DNA of 64,000 bases from DASSUW01 sp963844205 (GTDB lineage: Bacteria > Actinomycetota > Thermoleophilia > Solirubrobacterales > Solirubrobacteraceae): assembly GCA_963844205.1 (NCBI GenBank), contig CAWJNK010000013.1:248001-312000 (forward strand), in the 5' to 3' direction. Shown here piece by piece: positions 32,733 to 40,911 of this stretch. Numbering within the stretch: position 1 is the first letter of the stretch; every line of letters begins with the position of its first letter. The position numbers were made by a program, and so were the translations under genes. The notes below the pieces were generated by a model. The model had not been told where the DNA came from, did not search any database, and saw nothing but the letters and a program-made list of their open reading frames with translations.

Positions 32733-34340
32733 GTGTTTGCAGGCCATTCGCTGGTCGTGCGAGGTGCTTGCGGTCGGGCCGGTTTCCTGCAGGGGTGCTT
32801 GCATCCGCGCGATCTGGGTTGGAAGTTGCGGCGGTTGCGGTCCCTCCCTAGCCTTCGTGGGGCCTTGTGGGGCTTCGTCTTTCGCGCCGTCGTGCTCGTC
32901 GCGGTCTTGCTCCTGGTCGGCTGTGGCGGCGGCGGCTCGGCCGATGACGCGAGCCCGGCGACGGTCGTCCCCGCCGACGCCGTGGTCTACGGCGAGCTGG
33001 TCGTGCGGCCGGAAGCATCGCTGCGGTCGGATGCCTTGGACGCGGCGGGCAAGGTGCTTGCGACGGACGACCCTGAGGGTCGGGTCCGTGAGCTGCTGCG
33101 GGAGGCGTCCGGGCGCTCGATCGTCGACTACGAGCGTGACGTCGAGCCGTGGCTGGGCGATCGCGTCGGGTTCTGGGGCAGCGGCGGGCGCGCCGGCGTC
33201 GTGCTGCTTGCCGCCGACGACCCGCAGGCGGCGCGCGGGTCGGTCGAGGCGGTGCTCCGGCGCGGCAAGCTGTCGTTCAGCGCGCGCTCGCACGGCGGGG
33301 TGGACTTCGTGGTGACGTCCGACGGGGTCGCGGCGGGCGTCGTCGACGACTGGCTGGCCATCGGGGGCGAGCGCCAGGTGGTCCGGACGATCGACGCGGC
33401 CGCCGGCGACTCGCTGGCCGAGACCGACGAGTACGCGGATGCGGTCGGCCGGCTCCCGGACGACCGCCTCGCGCACTTCTGGGTCGACACCGCGGGTTTG
33501 CTGGATGCCGCGATGCGCCGGCACGGCGAGCTGAACCAGCTCCGCGGGCTGGTGCCGATCGACGACCTGCCGCCGGTCGCGGGGGCGTTCCTGGCGGACG
33601 GCGATCGGGTCGCTCTTGAGGTGCGGTCAGAGGGTGACCTCGGTGTCGAGGCGCACAGCACGCCGCTCGTGGGGGAGCTGCCGGGTGACGCCTGGGCGGC
33701 GGCCGGGGCCGCGGACCTCGGCCGGTCGCTGCGCGACGGGCTCGACCGCTTCGCGGGCGCGATCGGCGGCGCGGCGGTGCGCGCGCGGGTGCGCGAGGAG
33801 CTCGGCCTCGACCTCGACCGCGACGTGCTCGACTGGATCGGCGACACCGCGTTCTTCCTGCGCGGCACGACGCGCGAGTCGGTCGACGGCGGCCTGGTGA
33901 TCCGGCCGACCGACGAGGACCGCGCGGCCGACGCCTTCGGGCGGATCGTCGGGGCGATCCAGCAGGCGGGCGGCGTCCGGGCCCGCCCCGTGGATGTTGC
34001 GGGCGCCGACCAGGCGTTCGCGATCCAGAAGGACGCGCCGAAGCCGCTCGTCCTGGCCCGCGGCTCGGGGCTGGTCGTCGCGACCTATGGTGAGGCGGCT
34101 GCGGAGGCGGCGCTGGGCGGCGGCTCAACTCGGCTCGCCGACAGCGACCTGTACGCGCAGGCCGAGGACCTGGCGGGCATGGAGCCGAGCCTGCTGGTCT
34201 CGGTGCCGCACTTGCTGGCGCTCGCGCCGGAGCACGGACTACCTGGACGCGTTCTCGGTCATCGCCGCGGGTGCGCGGTCGGACGGCAACCAGGCCACGG
34301 CCCGGCTCGCCGCCGGGCTCCGCTGAAGTGGGGCCACTAA
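32733..34340 (+). CDS. DUF3352-type secreted lipoprotein with a C-terminal frameshift
   Basis: The protein is about 535 residues in the open frame. A hydrophobic stretch ending LLLVGCGGGG looks like a lipoprotein signal with the lipid-modified cysteine, so a start nearer the signal (for example TTG at 32826) is more likely than the GTG at 32733. The rest (AVVYGELVVRPE, AHFWVDTAGLLDA, AGAFLADGDRVALEV, YGEAAAEAAL) matches DUF3352 proteins, whose function is unknown. Near 34231 the frame changes: the true C-terminus, YLDAFSVIAAGARSDGNQA ending at 34326, is in another frame. A small deletion with frameshift has probably removed a few residues here, so the gene may be damaged. Confidence 0.65.
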   Translation: MFAGHSLVVRGACGRAGFLQGCLHPRDLGWKLRRLRSLPSLRGALWGFVFRAVVLVAVLLLVGCGGGGSADDASPATVVPADAVVYGELVVRPEASLRSDALDAAGKVLATDDPEGRVRELLREASGRSIVDYERDVEPWLGDRVGFWGSGGRAGVVLLAADDPQAARGSVEAVLRRGKLSFSARSHGGVDFVVTSDGVAAGVVDDWLAIGGERQVVRTIDAAAGDSLAETDEYADAVGRLPDDRLAHFWVDTAGLLDAAMRRHGELNQLRGLVPIDDLPPVAGAFLADGDRVALEVRSEGDLGVEAHSTPLVGELPGDAWAAAGAADLGRSLRDGLDRFAGAIGGAAVRARVREELGLDLDRDVLDWIGDTAFFLRGTTRESVDGGLVIRPTDEDRAADAFGRIVGAIQQAGGVRARPVDVAGADQAFAIQKDAPKPLVLARGSGLVVATYGEAAAEAALGGGSTRLADSDLYAQAEDLAGMEPSLLVSVPHLLALAPEHGLPGRVLGHRRGCAVGRQPGHGPARRRAPLKWGH

Positions 34341-34341
34341 G

Positions 34342-35160
34342 TCACGCGGGGGCGATGGCCGGCAGCAGCGCGGCGGCGACGAGCAGCAGCACGGCCGGGA
34401 CGAGAAGGAGCGCGACTACGAGCTGGATCTGAGGCCCGGCGCGGGCCGCGGACTCGGCGGCGCGCTGGGCGGCGCGGGCGCGCGCGGCGCGAGCCTCGGC
34501 CGCGAGCGCCGGAACGAGCGGCGCGCCATGGCGGTCGGCGCGGCCCAGCGCCGCGACGACGGCGGGAACGCCGGTGGCCGGGCACCGGCGCTCGAGCTCG
34601 CGGTAGGCGTCGGCGCGCGGGATCCCGAGCGCGGTCAGCGCGGCCGCCCGGCGGAGCTCGACGGCGAGCACTCCGGGGTGGCGACGCCCGACCTCGGCGA
34701 GCGCTCGCCCTGGAGCGAGCCCGGCCGCGACGGCGACGCACAGCAGATCGAGCACGTCCGCCAGTTCGGACTCCATCACGCGGGCGCGGGCGCGCGTCCG
34801 GCGCCGGATCCACGCGTCGGGCGCGAGGAAGCCGGCGGCGGGCGCGGCCAGCAGCATCGTCACGCCGGTGCGCCCGGGCGCTGCCGGCAGCAGGGCGAGG
34901 GCGGCGGCAAGGCCGGCCAGCGCGGCACCGACCTTGACCGCCATGACGTCCTTCGTCGTCGCGTCGAGTCCGGAGGCGGCGATCCGCTCGCCGAGCCCGC
35001 GCGGCGCCCGCGCCCCGAACCCGCGGCCCAGCCGGGCGAGCAGCGCGACCCCGAGCCGCGCCGCCCGCGGCTGCGGGGGCCGGAACCCGAGCAGCAGGTC
35101 GACGAGCGCCGGGGCGGCGACACCGCCCGCGGCGGCGGCAAGGAGGACCGCGCGGGTCAT
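34342..35160 (-). CDS. tadC: Tad pilus assembly inner-membrane protein TadC
   Basis: This 272-residue protein has a T2SF/GspF domain (ESELADVLDLLCVAVAAGLAPGRALAEVGRR through GVPAVVAALGRADRHGAPLVPALAAEA, quoted as short blocks of the family helices) and hydrophobic segments at both ends. TadC and TadB form the membrane platform of Flp/Tad pilus machines driven by the CpaF ATPase. The ATG overlaps the stop of a repeat-encoded mini-ORF (35157-35438) by ATGA. Confidence 0.85.
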   Translation of the reverse strand: MTRAVLLAAAAGGVAAPALVDLLLGFRPPQPRAARLGVALLARLGRGFGARAPRGLGERIAASGLDATTKDVMAVKVGAALAGLAAALALLPAAPGRTGVTMLLAAPAAGFLAPDAWIRRRTRARARVMESELADVLDLLCVAVAAGLAPGRALAEVGRRHPGVLAVELRRAAALTALGIPRADAYRELERRCPATGVPAVVAALGRADRHGAPLVPALAAEARAARARAAQRAAESAARAGPQIQLVVALLLVPAVLLLVAAALLPAIAPA

Positions 35161-35438
35161 CCGACGGCCCCCTGCGCTCCGTGACCGCCCGCTGTCCGAT
35201 GCCGGTTCATCGGACGCGTGCGAGTCGGACGACGGCGACGATCGCCGTGGCCAGGACGACCGCTCATCGGACCCGCGCGAGTCGGACGACGGCGAGGATC
35301 GCCGTGGCCTGCAGGACCGCTCATCGGACCCGCGCGAGTCGGACGACGGCGAGGATCGCCGTGGCCTGCAGGACCGCTCATCGGACCCGCGCGAGTCGGA
35401 CGACGGCGAGGATCGCCGTGGCCCGCAGGACCGCTCAT
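35157..35438 (-). CDS. Repeat-encoded mini-ORF bridging tadB and tadC
   Basis: This 93-codon frame starts with ATG overlapping the tadB stop (ATGA) and stops with TGA overlapping the tadC start (ATGA). It encodes three copies of the 19-residue unit beginning MSGPAGHGDPRRRP, a fourth diverged copy, and MNRHRTAGGHGAQGAVG. The units arise from tandem copies of the 3' end of tadB read in another frame. The peptide is unlikely to have its own function, but it would carry ribosomes from tadB to tadC. Confidence 0.45.
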   Translation of the reverse strand: MSGPAGHGDPRRRPTRAGPMSGPAGHGDPRRRPTRAGPMSGPAGHGDPRRRPTRAGPMSGRPGHGDRRRRPTRTRPMNRHRTAGGHGAQGAVG

Positions 35439-35492
35439 CGGACCCGCGCGAGTCGGACGACGGCGAGGATCGCCGTGGCCTGCAGGACCGCG
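35208..35492. repeat. 57-bp minisatellite, five copies, at the tadB/tadC junction
   Basis: Five head-to-tail 57-bp units start at 35208, 35265, 35322, 35379 and 35436. The right-most is the genuine 3' end of tadB (encoding ATAILAVVRLARVR and stop). The middle three are nearly identical and the left-most is diverged. The period is a multiple of three. Confidence 0.92.
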
Positions 35493-36280
35493 GCCATGAC
35501 GACGAGCCAGACCGAGAGGGGGTGTGCGAGCAGGCCCGCGATCAGCCCGGGGTTGGCGAGCTCGGCGAGCGCGGCCGCTCCCGCGGGCAGGAGCAGCACG
35601 AGGCGTGCGGTGAAGCGCGCCTGGGCGGTGGCGGCGCGGGCGTCGCGACCGATCCGGTCGGCGGCCTCCAGCGCGGCCGCCTGGCTGCGCAGCAAGCCCG
35701 CGAGGTCGCCGCCGGCGTCGCGCTGGAGCAGGATCCCGGCGACGATCGCATCCCACGCGGGGTCGGCGGCGCGCCGCTGCAGGGCTTCGAGCGCGCCGGC
35801 GGTGGGGTCGCCGAGCGCGAGCGCGCCCGCCGTGGTGCGCAGCTCGTGGCCGGCGGCGCCGTCGAGACCCGCGGCGGCGACCCCGATCGCGCCGCGGATC
35901 GAGTGTCCGGCACCGACGGCGTCGGCGAGGGAGCGAGCGGCCGCCGCGGCGCCCTTCCTGACCGAGCGCGCGTACCGGCGGCGCCTCGCCCGGACGGCCG
36001 CGAGGACGAGCGCCGGTCCGAGGACCGCTGCGAGCGCGCCGAGCACCAGGCCGCCCACGAGCCAGCCGCCCGCGGCCAGCGCGCCGGTCGCAAGCAGGGC
36101 AAGGCGCCGCCGCTCCGGCCTGGTCGGCGCCCGCCCCTCGTGGCCGGCCCGCACGAGTGGCTCCAGCGCCCGCTCCAGGGCAGCAACCGCCCGCGACCGC
36201 TCGACCGCCGCGAGCGCCTCCCACACCCCGAGCACGCCCGCCGCTGCCGCGCCGAACGAGAGCAGCGCGGTCCGCGTCAT
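35435..36280 (-). CDS. tadB: Tad pilus assembly inner-membrane protein TadB
   Basis: This 281-residue protein has a T2SF domain: AARSLADAVGAGHSIRGAIG, DPAWDAIVAGILLQRDAGGDLAGLL and ARFTARLVLLLPAGAAALAEL (each a family helix), flanked by hydrophobic helices. The ATG at 36280 overlaps the stop of a 16-residue mini-ORF that follows cpaF. The 3' end is the source of the 57-bp repeat. Confidence 0.85.
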   Translation of the reverse strand: MTRTALLSFGAAAAGVLGVWEALAAVERSRAVAALERALEPLVRAGHEGRAPTRPERRRLALLATGALAAGGWLVGGLVLGALAAVLGPALVLAAVRARRRRYARSVRKGAAAAARSLADAVGAGHSIRGAIGVAAAGLDGAAGHELRTTAGALALGDPTAGALEALQRRAADPAWDAIVAGILLQRDAGGDLAGLLRSQAAALEAADRIGRDARAATAQARFTARLVLLLPAGAAALAELANPGLIAGLLAHPLSVWLVVMAAVLQATAILAVVRLARVR

Positions 36281-36327
36281 GGCGGCGCAGGGATCGGTGA
36301 CGGTTCGACTGTCGCGATTTCGATCAT
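36277..36327 (-). CDS. 16-residue mini-ORF bridging cpaF and tadB
   Basis: ATG at 36325-36327 overlaps the cpaF stop (ATGA), and its TGA at 36277-36279 overlaps the tadB ATG. It encodes MIEIATVEPSPIPAPP, a diverged copy of the CpaF C-terminus (TATVEPPAIVAPP). The 47-bp imperfect tandem duplication of the cpaF 3' end created it. Confidence 0.5.
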   Translation of the reverse strand: MIEIATVEPSPIPAPP

Positions 36328-37550
36328 GGCGGCGCGACGATCGCTGGCGGTTCGACAGTGGCGGTCCCGAAGCCTTCCCCCTCCTCGGCCGCAGCCAGGC
36401 GGGCGGCAAGACCCTCGCTGAGCGCCGCTCGCCAGCGGCCGCGGCCTCCGTGCCAGACGTAGAGCTCGCGGGCGGCGGGGCCTCCGGCCACGCGGACGAC
36501 CTCGGCGACCGCGACGACGCGGCGCGTTCCGTCCGGCGCGCGGGCCTGGCAGACCACGAGGTCGAACGCGTCCGCCACCTGCTCGCGGAGCGCCGCGTGG
36601 GGGAGGCCGAGGCCGGCCATCAGCGCCAGCGTCTCGACTCGGCGCAGCGCCTCGGCCGGCGTGCCGGCGTGGATCGTGGAGAGCGAGCCGTCGTGGCCGG
36701 TCGAGAGCGCGCTCAGCATGTCGAGCGCTTCCGGGCCTCTCACCTCGCCGACCACGATCCGGTCCGGGCGCATCCGCAGCGCGTTGCGGACGAGCCGCCG
36801 GATCGTGACCTCGCCGCGACCCTCGAGGTTCGGTGGGCGCGCTTCGAGCCGGATCACGTGCGGCTGGCTGAGCCGCAGCTCCGCGGCGTCCTCGATCGTG
36901 ACCACCCGCTCCCCCGCCCCGATGAATCCCGACAGGACGTTCAGCGTCGTCGTCTTTCCGGAGCCGGTGCCGCCGCAGACCAGGATGCTGGCGCGAGCTC
37001 GCACCGCGCGGGCGACGAAGTCGAGCAGCGGGCGTGTGAGCGTGCCGTTGGCGACCAGTTCGTCGGCCGTGAAGCCGCGGCGGCGGAAGCGGCGGATGGT
37101 GAGCACCGGGCCGTCGAGCGCCAGCGGCGGGATCACGACGTTCACGCGCGAGCCGTCCGGCAGCCGGGCGTCGCACAGCGGCTCGGCCTCGTCGACACGG
37201 CGGCCTAGCGGGGCCAGGATCCGCTCGATCGCGTCACGCAGGTCGCGCTCCTCCGCGAAGCGCACCCCGGTGCGCTCGATGCGGCCGCCCCGCTCGACCC
37301 ACACCGGAGCGGTCCCGCACACCATCACCTCCTCCACGGCGGGGTCGGCGAGCAGCGGCTCGAGCGGCCCGAGGCCGAACGCGCGCTCGGCGATCCGGCC
37401 GGCGAGCTCGGCGCGAGCATCGACATCGAGCACGGCCGCCTCGCGATCGACAAGCTCGCGGATGCGGCCGCCGAGGTCCTCCGCGGGGTCGGCCCCCGCC
37501 ACCAGCAGGCGGTCGCGCAGATCGGCGGCGAGCTCGTCGAGGTCGTGCAC
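36324..37550 (-). CDS. cpaF: Tad/Flp pilus secretion ATPase CpaF/TadA
   Basis: This 408-residue hexameric ATPase has Walker A LVCGGTGSGKTTTLNVL near residue 205, Asp box TIEDAAELRL, Walker B RIVVGEVRGPEALDML, and the His box STGHDGSLSTIHAG. It energises pilin assembly through TadB/TadC. The GTG at 37550 (VHDLDELAADLRDRLL) is preferred; the frame runs open to 37748, but that part lies within an inverted-repeat element. The gene is followed by tadB via a mini-ORF. Confidence 0.9.
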   Translation of the reverse strand: MHDLDELAADLRDRLLVAGADPAEDLGGRIRELVDREAAVLDVDARAELAGRIAERAFGLGPLEPLLADPAVEEVMVCGTAPVWVERGGRIERTGVRFAEERDLRDAIERILAPLGRRVDEAEPLCDARLPDGSRVNVVIPPLALDGPVLTIRRFRRRGFTADELVANGTLTRPLLDFVARAVRARASILVCGGTGSGKTTTLNVLSGFIGAGERVVTIEDAAELRLSQPHVIRLEARPPNLEGRGEVTIRRLVRNALRMRPDRIVVGEVRGPEALDMLSALSTGHDGSLSTIHAGTPAEALRRVETLALMAGLGLPHAALREQVADAFDLVVCQARAPDGTRRVVAVAEVVRVAGGPAARELYVWHGGRGRWRAALSEGLAARLAAAEEGEGFGTATVEPPAIVAPP

Positions 37551-37584
37551 TCCCGTGGTAGGCCCGCGACGGGAGAATTCGCCC

Positions 37585-37756
37585 CTAGATGACTGATTCC
37601 ACGACCCACGCACCCGCCTGGGCGCGTCCCGCGGCGCCGGATCGGTACCCACTGAATCGGCCCGTGGCTCCGCCACTGTGCCGATCGCGCGGGCACCGCC
37701 CGCCATCCACGGTACGCGGCCATGCGGGCACGCGGGCCGCGGAATCAATCATCTAG
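37585..37756. repeat. 172-bp inverted-repeat (MITE-like) element between cpaB and cpaF
   Basis: Both ends read inward as CTAGATGA[C/T]TGATTCC followed by about 35 further bases with roughly 80 percent identity, giving imperfect terminal inverted repeats of about 50 bp. CTAG flanks both ends and at one end supplies the cpaB stop codon. No transposase is encoded. Candidate MITE or foldback element. Confidence 0.6.
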
Positions 37757-38418
37757 TCCGGGATGGTCAGGTCGTTGTCGACGATCGTGGCGCCGGCGCG
37801 GCGATCGTCGCCGGGCGGGCGGGCGAGGAGGCGGATCTCGCCCGCGAACGCGCCGGCTGCCGCGAGGTAGACCGCCTGGCGGACCGTGACGCGCAAGGTG
37901 GCGGAGACCTGCGGCCCGGTGCCCTCGTCCGGCATCGTGCGGGCGGCCAGGACCTCGACGTCCTCGAGCGCGAGCTGCGTGTCGCGGCGGTCGCGGGTGA
38001 CGACGACGTCGACCCGGCTGCCCGGCACCACCAGCTCCGGCGAGCCGCGCGCGACGACCTCCGCCGCCCGCTCGCCCTGGCGCATTTGCGGCACCGGCCC
38101 GGGAGCGGCGCGCTCGAGCAGGTGCTCGCCGACCTGCGTACCCGCCGGCACCGAGACCGCGAGCCGCTCGCCGATCACCAGCTCCGGGACCGGGACCACG
38201 CCCGCGGGAGCGAACCGTTCGGGCACCCGTCGCACGGCGAGATCGGAGGGCTCGACGCGCCGGCCTGCCACGAGCGGCTGACGAGCGACGAGCACCTCGA
38301 CGGAGGGCCCGACCTGGTCGCGCAGCGCCGCCTCTCGCCGCGCGACGTCCGACGCGGCGAGCGCGCCGAGCACGAGCGCCAGGCCGAGCAGAAGCGCCGC
38401 CCGTCGCCGGCGGCTCAC
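37753..38418 (-). CDS. cpaB: CpaB/RcpC-type SAF-domain pilus assembly protein
   Basis: This 221-residue protein has an N-terminal helix (RRAALLLGLALVLGALAAS) and a SAF-like domain (VEVLVARQPLVAGRRVEPSDLAVRRVP), then an RcpC-like segment VPGSRVDVVVTRDRRDTQLALEDVEVLAAR. CpaB is periplasmic in Tad systems and may contact peptidoglycan. The GTG start overlaps the histidine kinase stop (GTGA), coupling sensor and pilus genes. The TAG stop is within the inverted-repeat element. Confidence 0.82.
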   Translation of the reverse strand: MSRRRRAALLLGLALVLGALAASDVARREAALRDQVGPSVEVLVARQPLVAGRRVEPSDLAVRRVPERFAPAGVVPVPELVIGERLAVSVPAGTQVGEHLLERAAPGPVPQMRQGERAAEVVARGSPELVVPGSRVDVVVTRDRRDTQLALEDVEVLAARTMPDEGTGPQVSATLRVTVRQAVYLAAAGAFAGEIRLLARPPGDDRRAGATIVDNDLTIPD

Positions 38419-39197
38419 GACCGCGACCGCTGACCGAGAGCGGGCGACGATCGCGAGAGATCGGTCGGCGACGACCGGGGCGACGGAGGTCGGGCTGCTG
38501 GCGCCTCGGGCAGATCGAGGGCGAGGTGCGTTCCGCGGGCCTCGGGGATCTGGATCAGCCGGCCGCCGTGCCGTTCGGCGATGGCCGCGGCGATCGCCAG
38601 CCCGTGGCCGCGCGGCGAGCGGCGCCCGCGCGCCGTGGCCACGAGCTCCGGGAGTGGCGCCGGGAGGCCGCCGCCGAGATCGGCGACCTCGATCCGCACG
38701 CGGCCGGCGGCGGCGGCCGACATCACGCGCACGTGTCCGCCCCCGTGCTCGACGGCGTTGGCCACCAGGTTCGCGCACGCCTGCGCCAGGCGGAGCGGGT
38801 CCCCCGCGACGAGCGCGGGAGCCGGCTCCACCGACAGGACCGCACCGTGGGCGGCCGCGAGGGACTCCCATGCCAGCGCGGCGTTCGCTAGCAGGCGGGC
38901 GACATCGATGACGGGAGACGGATCGTGCCTCGGGCGGCCGAGGCCCACGACGGGGGACGAATCGCGATTCGGGCGGCCTGCGAGGTCGTCGAGCGCCAGC
39001 GCCGCCCGGCGGAGCTCCAGCCCGATCGCTTCGACGCGCGCCGAGCGCTCCAGCCCGTCGAGCGCGAGCTGGGCCGTGCAGAGCGGGCCGCGGACCTCGT
39101 GCCTGGCCCGCGCCGCATGGACCAGCTGGCGGCGGTCGCGCATGTGCAGCGCGCTCGCGGCCACGGCCCACACGAGCAGTGCCGGCAGCGCGCTCAC
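38415..39197 (-). CDS. Membrane sensor histidine kinase, short form
   Basis: The 260-residue protein has one N-terminal helix, a HisKA-like helix with the phospho-acceptor in ARHEVRGPLC (about residue 33), N box ACANLVANAVEHGGG, G1 VADLGGGLPAP and G2 PRGHGLAIAAAI. No separate sensor domain is visible. A linker holds a duplicated phrase DSSPVVGL / DPSPVIDV. It is the first gene of the cpaB-cpaF-tadB-tadC operon. The response regulator at 39484-40224 is a likely partner. Confidence 0.83.
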   Translation of the reverse strand: MSALPALLVWAVAASALHMRDRRQLVHAARARHEVRGPLCTAQLALDGLERSARVEAIGLELRRAALALDDLAGRPNRDSSPVVGLGRPRHDPSPVIDVARLLANAALAWESLAAAHGAVLSVEPAPALVAGDPLRLAQACANLVANAVEHGGGHVRVMSAAAAGRVRIEVADLGGGLPAPLPELVATARGRRSPRGHGLAIAAAIAERHGGRLIQIPEARGTHLALDLPEAPAARPPSPRSSPTDLSRSSPALGQRSRS

Positions 39198-39289
39198 GAT
39201 GACTCCACCAACACGAACCGAACGGTCACAAGGCCCCCAGCTGCGCCGAGACGCAGACAGGGACCGACCGCGACAGAAGGAGCGGCCCG

Positions 39290-39487
39290 ATGCTCAGCAG
39301 ACGTCAGCGCCTCCGGTGGTGGATGCGGGAAGCTCGGCTTCCTCGCGAGCGCACGAGCGCGGCCCGGAACGAGCGCCGGGTCGAGATGGCCGCGTCGGCG
39401 GACCGCCGCGCGCAGGTGATCGCCGACCACGGCGTCGCGGACGGCGAGCGGTACCACTCGATCGGCGCGGACTTCCACCGCGGCTAG
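39290..39487 (+). CDS. Small basic protein of unknown function
   Basis: This 65-residue protein is rich in arginine, with a charged helix RRVEMAASADRRAQVIADHG. A good Shine-Dalgarno AAGGAG stands 8 bases before the ATG, supporting a real gene. It is divergent from the histidine kinase and converges on the response regulator with a 4-base overlap. I recognise no family. Confidence 0.5.
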   Translation: MLSRRQRLRWWMREARLPRERTSAARNERRVEMAASADRRAQVIADHGVADGERYHSIGADFHRG

Positions 39488-40224
39488 GCGGCTGACGCCG
39501 CCGCCTCCTCGAGCACCGGCCCGTCGACGAGCCGGTACCCCACGCCCCAGACGTTGATCACGAAGCGGTCGCCGTGGATCGACAGCTTCTGCCGCAGCCG
39601 GCACGCGTGGCTGTCCAATGTCCTCGTCGTGCCGAGTGACCTGAAGCCCCACACGTCACGGAGCAACTCCTCCTTCGTCAGCACCCGCGTCGGCTCAGCC
39701 ATCAGCGCCCGCAGCAGCGCGAACTCCTTCTGCGACAGCGCCACCGGCCGGCCGCGCAGCCGCACGTCGCGCGCCGCCGGATCGAGCTCCAGCGCGCCGA
39801 CACACAGCCGGCCCCGTCCCTGCCGCCCCTCCGTGCGCCGCAGCATGGCCGCGAGCCGCAGCCGCAGCTCGCCGTAGGAGAAGGGCTTGGGCACGAAGTC
39901 GTCGGCCCCGCGCTCGAATCCCCGCACGCGGTCGAGCTCGGTCGCGCGGCCCGAGAGGACCACCAGCGGCACGCGCGGATCCAGCCGCGATGCGACCCCG
40001 TCCGCCGCCCGCACCCGGCCGATGAGGTCGAGACCCGAGCCGTCCGGCAGCCCGAGGTCGACGATCGCGAGATCGGGCCGGCCGTACTCGAGCTCGCGCA
40101 GGCCGTCCCCCACGCCCTCGGCCACCGTGACGTCGTAGCCGTCTGCCGTGAGGTTGTCCGCTAGGAAGGTGCGAAGGACCGGGTCGTCCTCCACCAAGAG
40201 GATGGTCGGCGCCTCTGAGCGCAT
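39484..40224 (-). CDS. OmpR/PhoB-family response regulator
   Basis: This 246-residue regulator has a receiver domain with the acidic pair in ILLVEDDPVL, phospho-acceptor aspartate in LAIVDLGLPDGSG near residue 55, and lysine in FVPKPFSYGEL. The C-terminal winged helix has LSQKEFALLRALMAEPTRVLTKEELLRDVWG and TRTLDSHACRLRQKL followed by VWGVGYRLV. It probably receives phosphate from the adjacent histidine kinase and may control the pilus operon. Confidence 0.92.
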   Translation of the reverse strand: MRSEAPTILLVEDDPVLRTFLADNLTADGYDVTVAEGVGDGLRELEYGRPDLAIVDLGLPDGSGLDLIGRVRAADGVASRLDPRVPLVVLSGRATELDRVRGFERGADDFVPKPFSYGELRLRLAAMLRRTEGRQGRGRLCVGALELDPAARDVRLRGRPVALSQKEFALLRALMAEPTRVLTKEELLRDVWGFRSLGTTRTLDSHACRLRQKLSIHGDRFVINVWGVGYRLVDGPVLEEAAASAA

Positions 40225-40266
40225 GCCGACCCAGAGGTCGGCGGCAGGAAAGTTCGCCCCCGAGGA

Positions 40267-40911
40267 CTACCGGTGGTAGCGCGGATCGACGTACACGTCG
40301 TCCACGCGCACGGTCCCGCCAGGCGCGGTGAAGCGCAGCTGGACCGACGCCGACCCGTTGGGGTTGGAGACGCGACCTTGGGCGAGCGCGACCTTGCGGG
40401 TCGGCGCCCACTCGGCGCCGGGCATGACTTGACCGACAGGCTGCGCCTCGCCGTCCGGGTACACGAGCTCGACCGTCATCACGTCGCCGTCATCGCCCAT
40501 GGACCGGGCCATGAAGCGGAAGGTGGGAAAGCCGGTGTCGACGCAGATCGGCGGACTGAGTGCCGATGCGCCCGCCCCCAGCTCGAGGGAGCCGGTCCCG
40601 AGCGCCGCGCCGAGCAGGAACGGCGAGCTGTCCGCCGCGACCGTCCCTGGACCGTCCAGCGTCCAGCCCTCGGCCGCCGTCTCGAAGTCGCCACCGGGCG
40701 CCAGCGTGTAGAACGCGCGGTCCTCCCATGGGGCGAACACCTGGCTGAGCGAGCCCGTCTCGCACGCCGACGCCGCGCTCGGAACGTCCGCCATCGGCGG
40801 GTCGGCCGGCTCCGCCGCCGACGCGGCGGGAGCGACCGCCGCGAACGCGACGACCACGAGCAAGGCGATGCGAGCGAACTCCGAGGGCTTCACGCTCTCT
40901 TTCCTCGGCAC
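40267..40911 (-). CDS. Secreted protein of unknown function, carbohydrate-binding-like fold
   Basis: The 214-residue protein starts with a signal peptide (FARIALLVVVAFAAVAPAASA). The mature part begins with a cysteine-containing segment SACETGSLSQVFAPWEDRAFY and LAPGGDFETAAEGWTLDG, then beta-rich sequence ending VRVDDVYVDPRYHR. This arrangement resembles secreted jelly-roll proteins common in Solirubrobacterales, but I cannot name a function. It lies 42 bases upstream of the response regulator on the same strand. Confidence 0.7.
   Translation of the reverse strand: MPRKESVKPSEFARIALLVVVAFAAVAPAASAAEPADPPMADVPSAASACETGSLSQVFAPWEDRAFYTLAPGGDFETAAEGWTLDGPGTVAADSSPFLLGAALGTGSLELGAGASALSPPICVDTGFPTFRFMARSMGDDGDVMTVELVYPDGEAQPVGQVMPGAEWAPTRKVALAQGRVSNPNGSASVQLRFTAPGGTVRVDDVYVDPRYHR

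Noticed and set aside
35208..35492. Regularly spaced repeats resembling a CRISPR array
   Set aside because: The 57-bp units are directly adjacent with no unique spacers, derive from the tadB 3' end and have no cas genes nearby.
35181..37208. Plus-strand frame with repeated Asp/Arg/Ser units across tadB and cpaF
   Set aside because: It is the antisense reading of the 57-bp repeat and of two recognisable Tad genes; no ribosome site or family motif.
37551..37748. Longer N-terminus for CpaF
   Set aside because: The extension reads through the inverted-repeat element and starts at an isolated TTG, so it is probably not translated.
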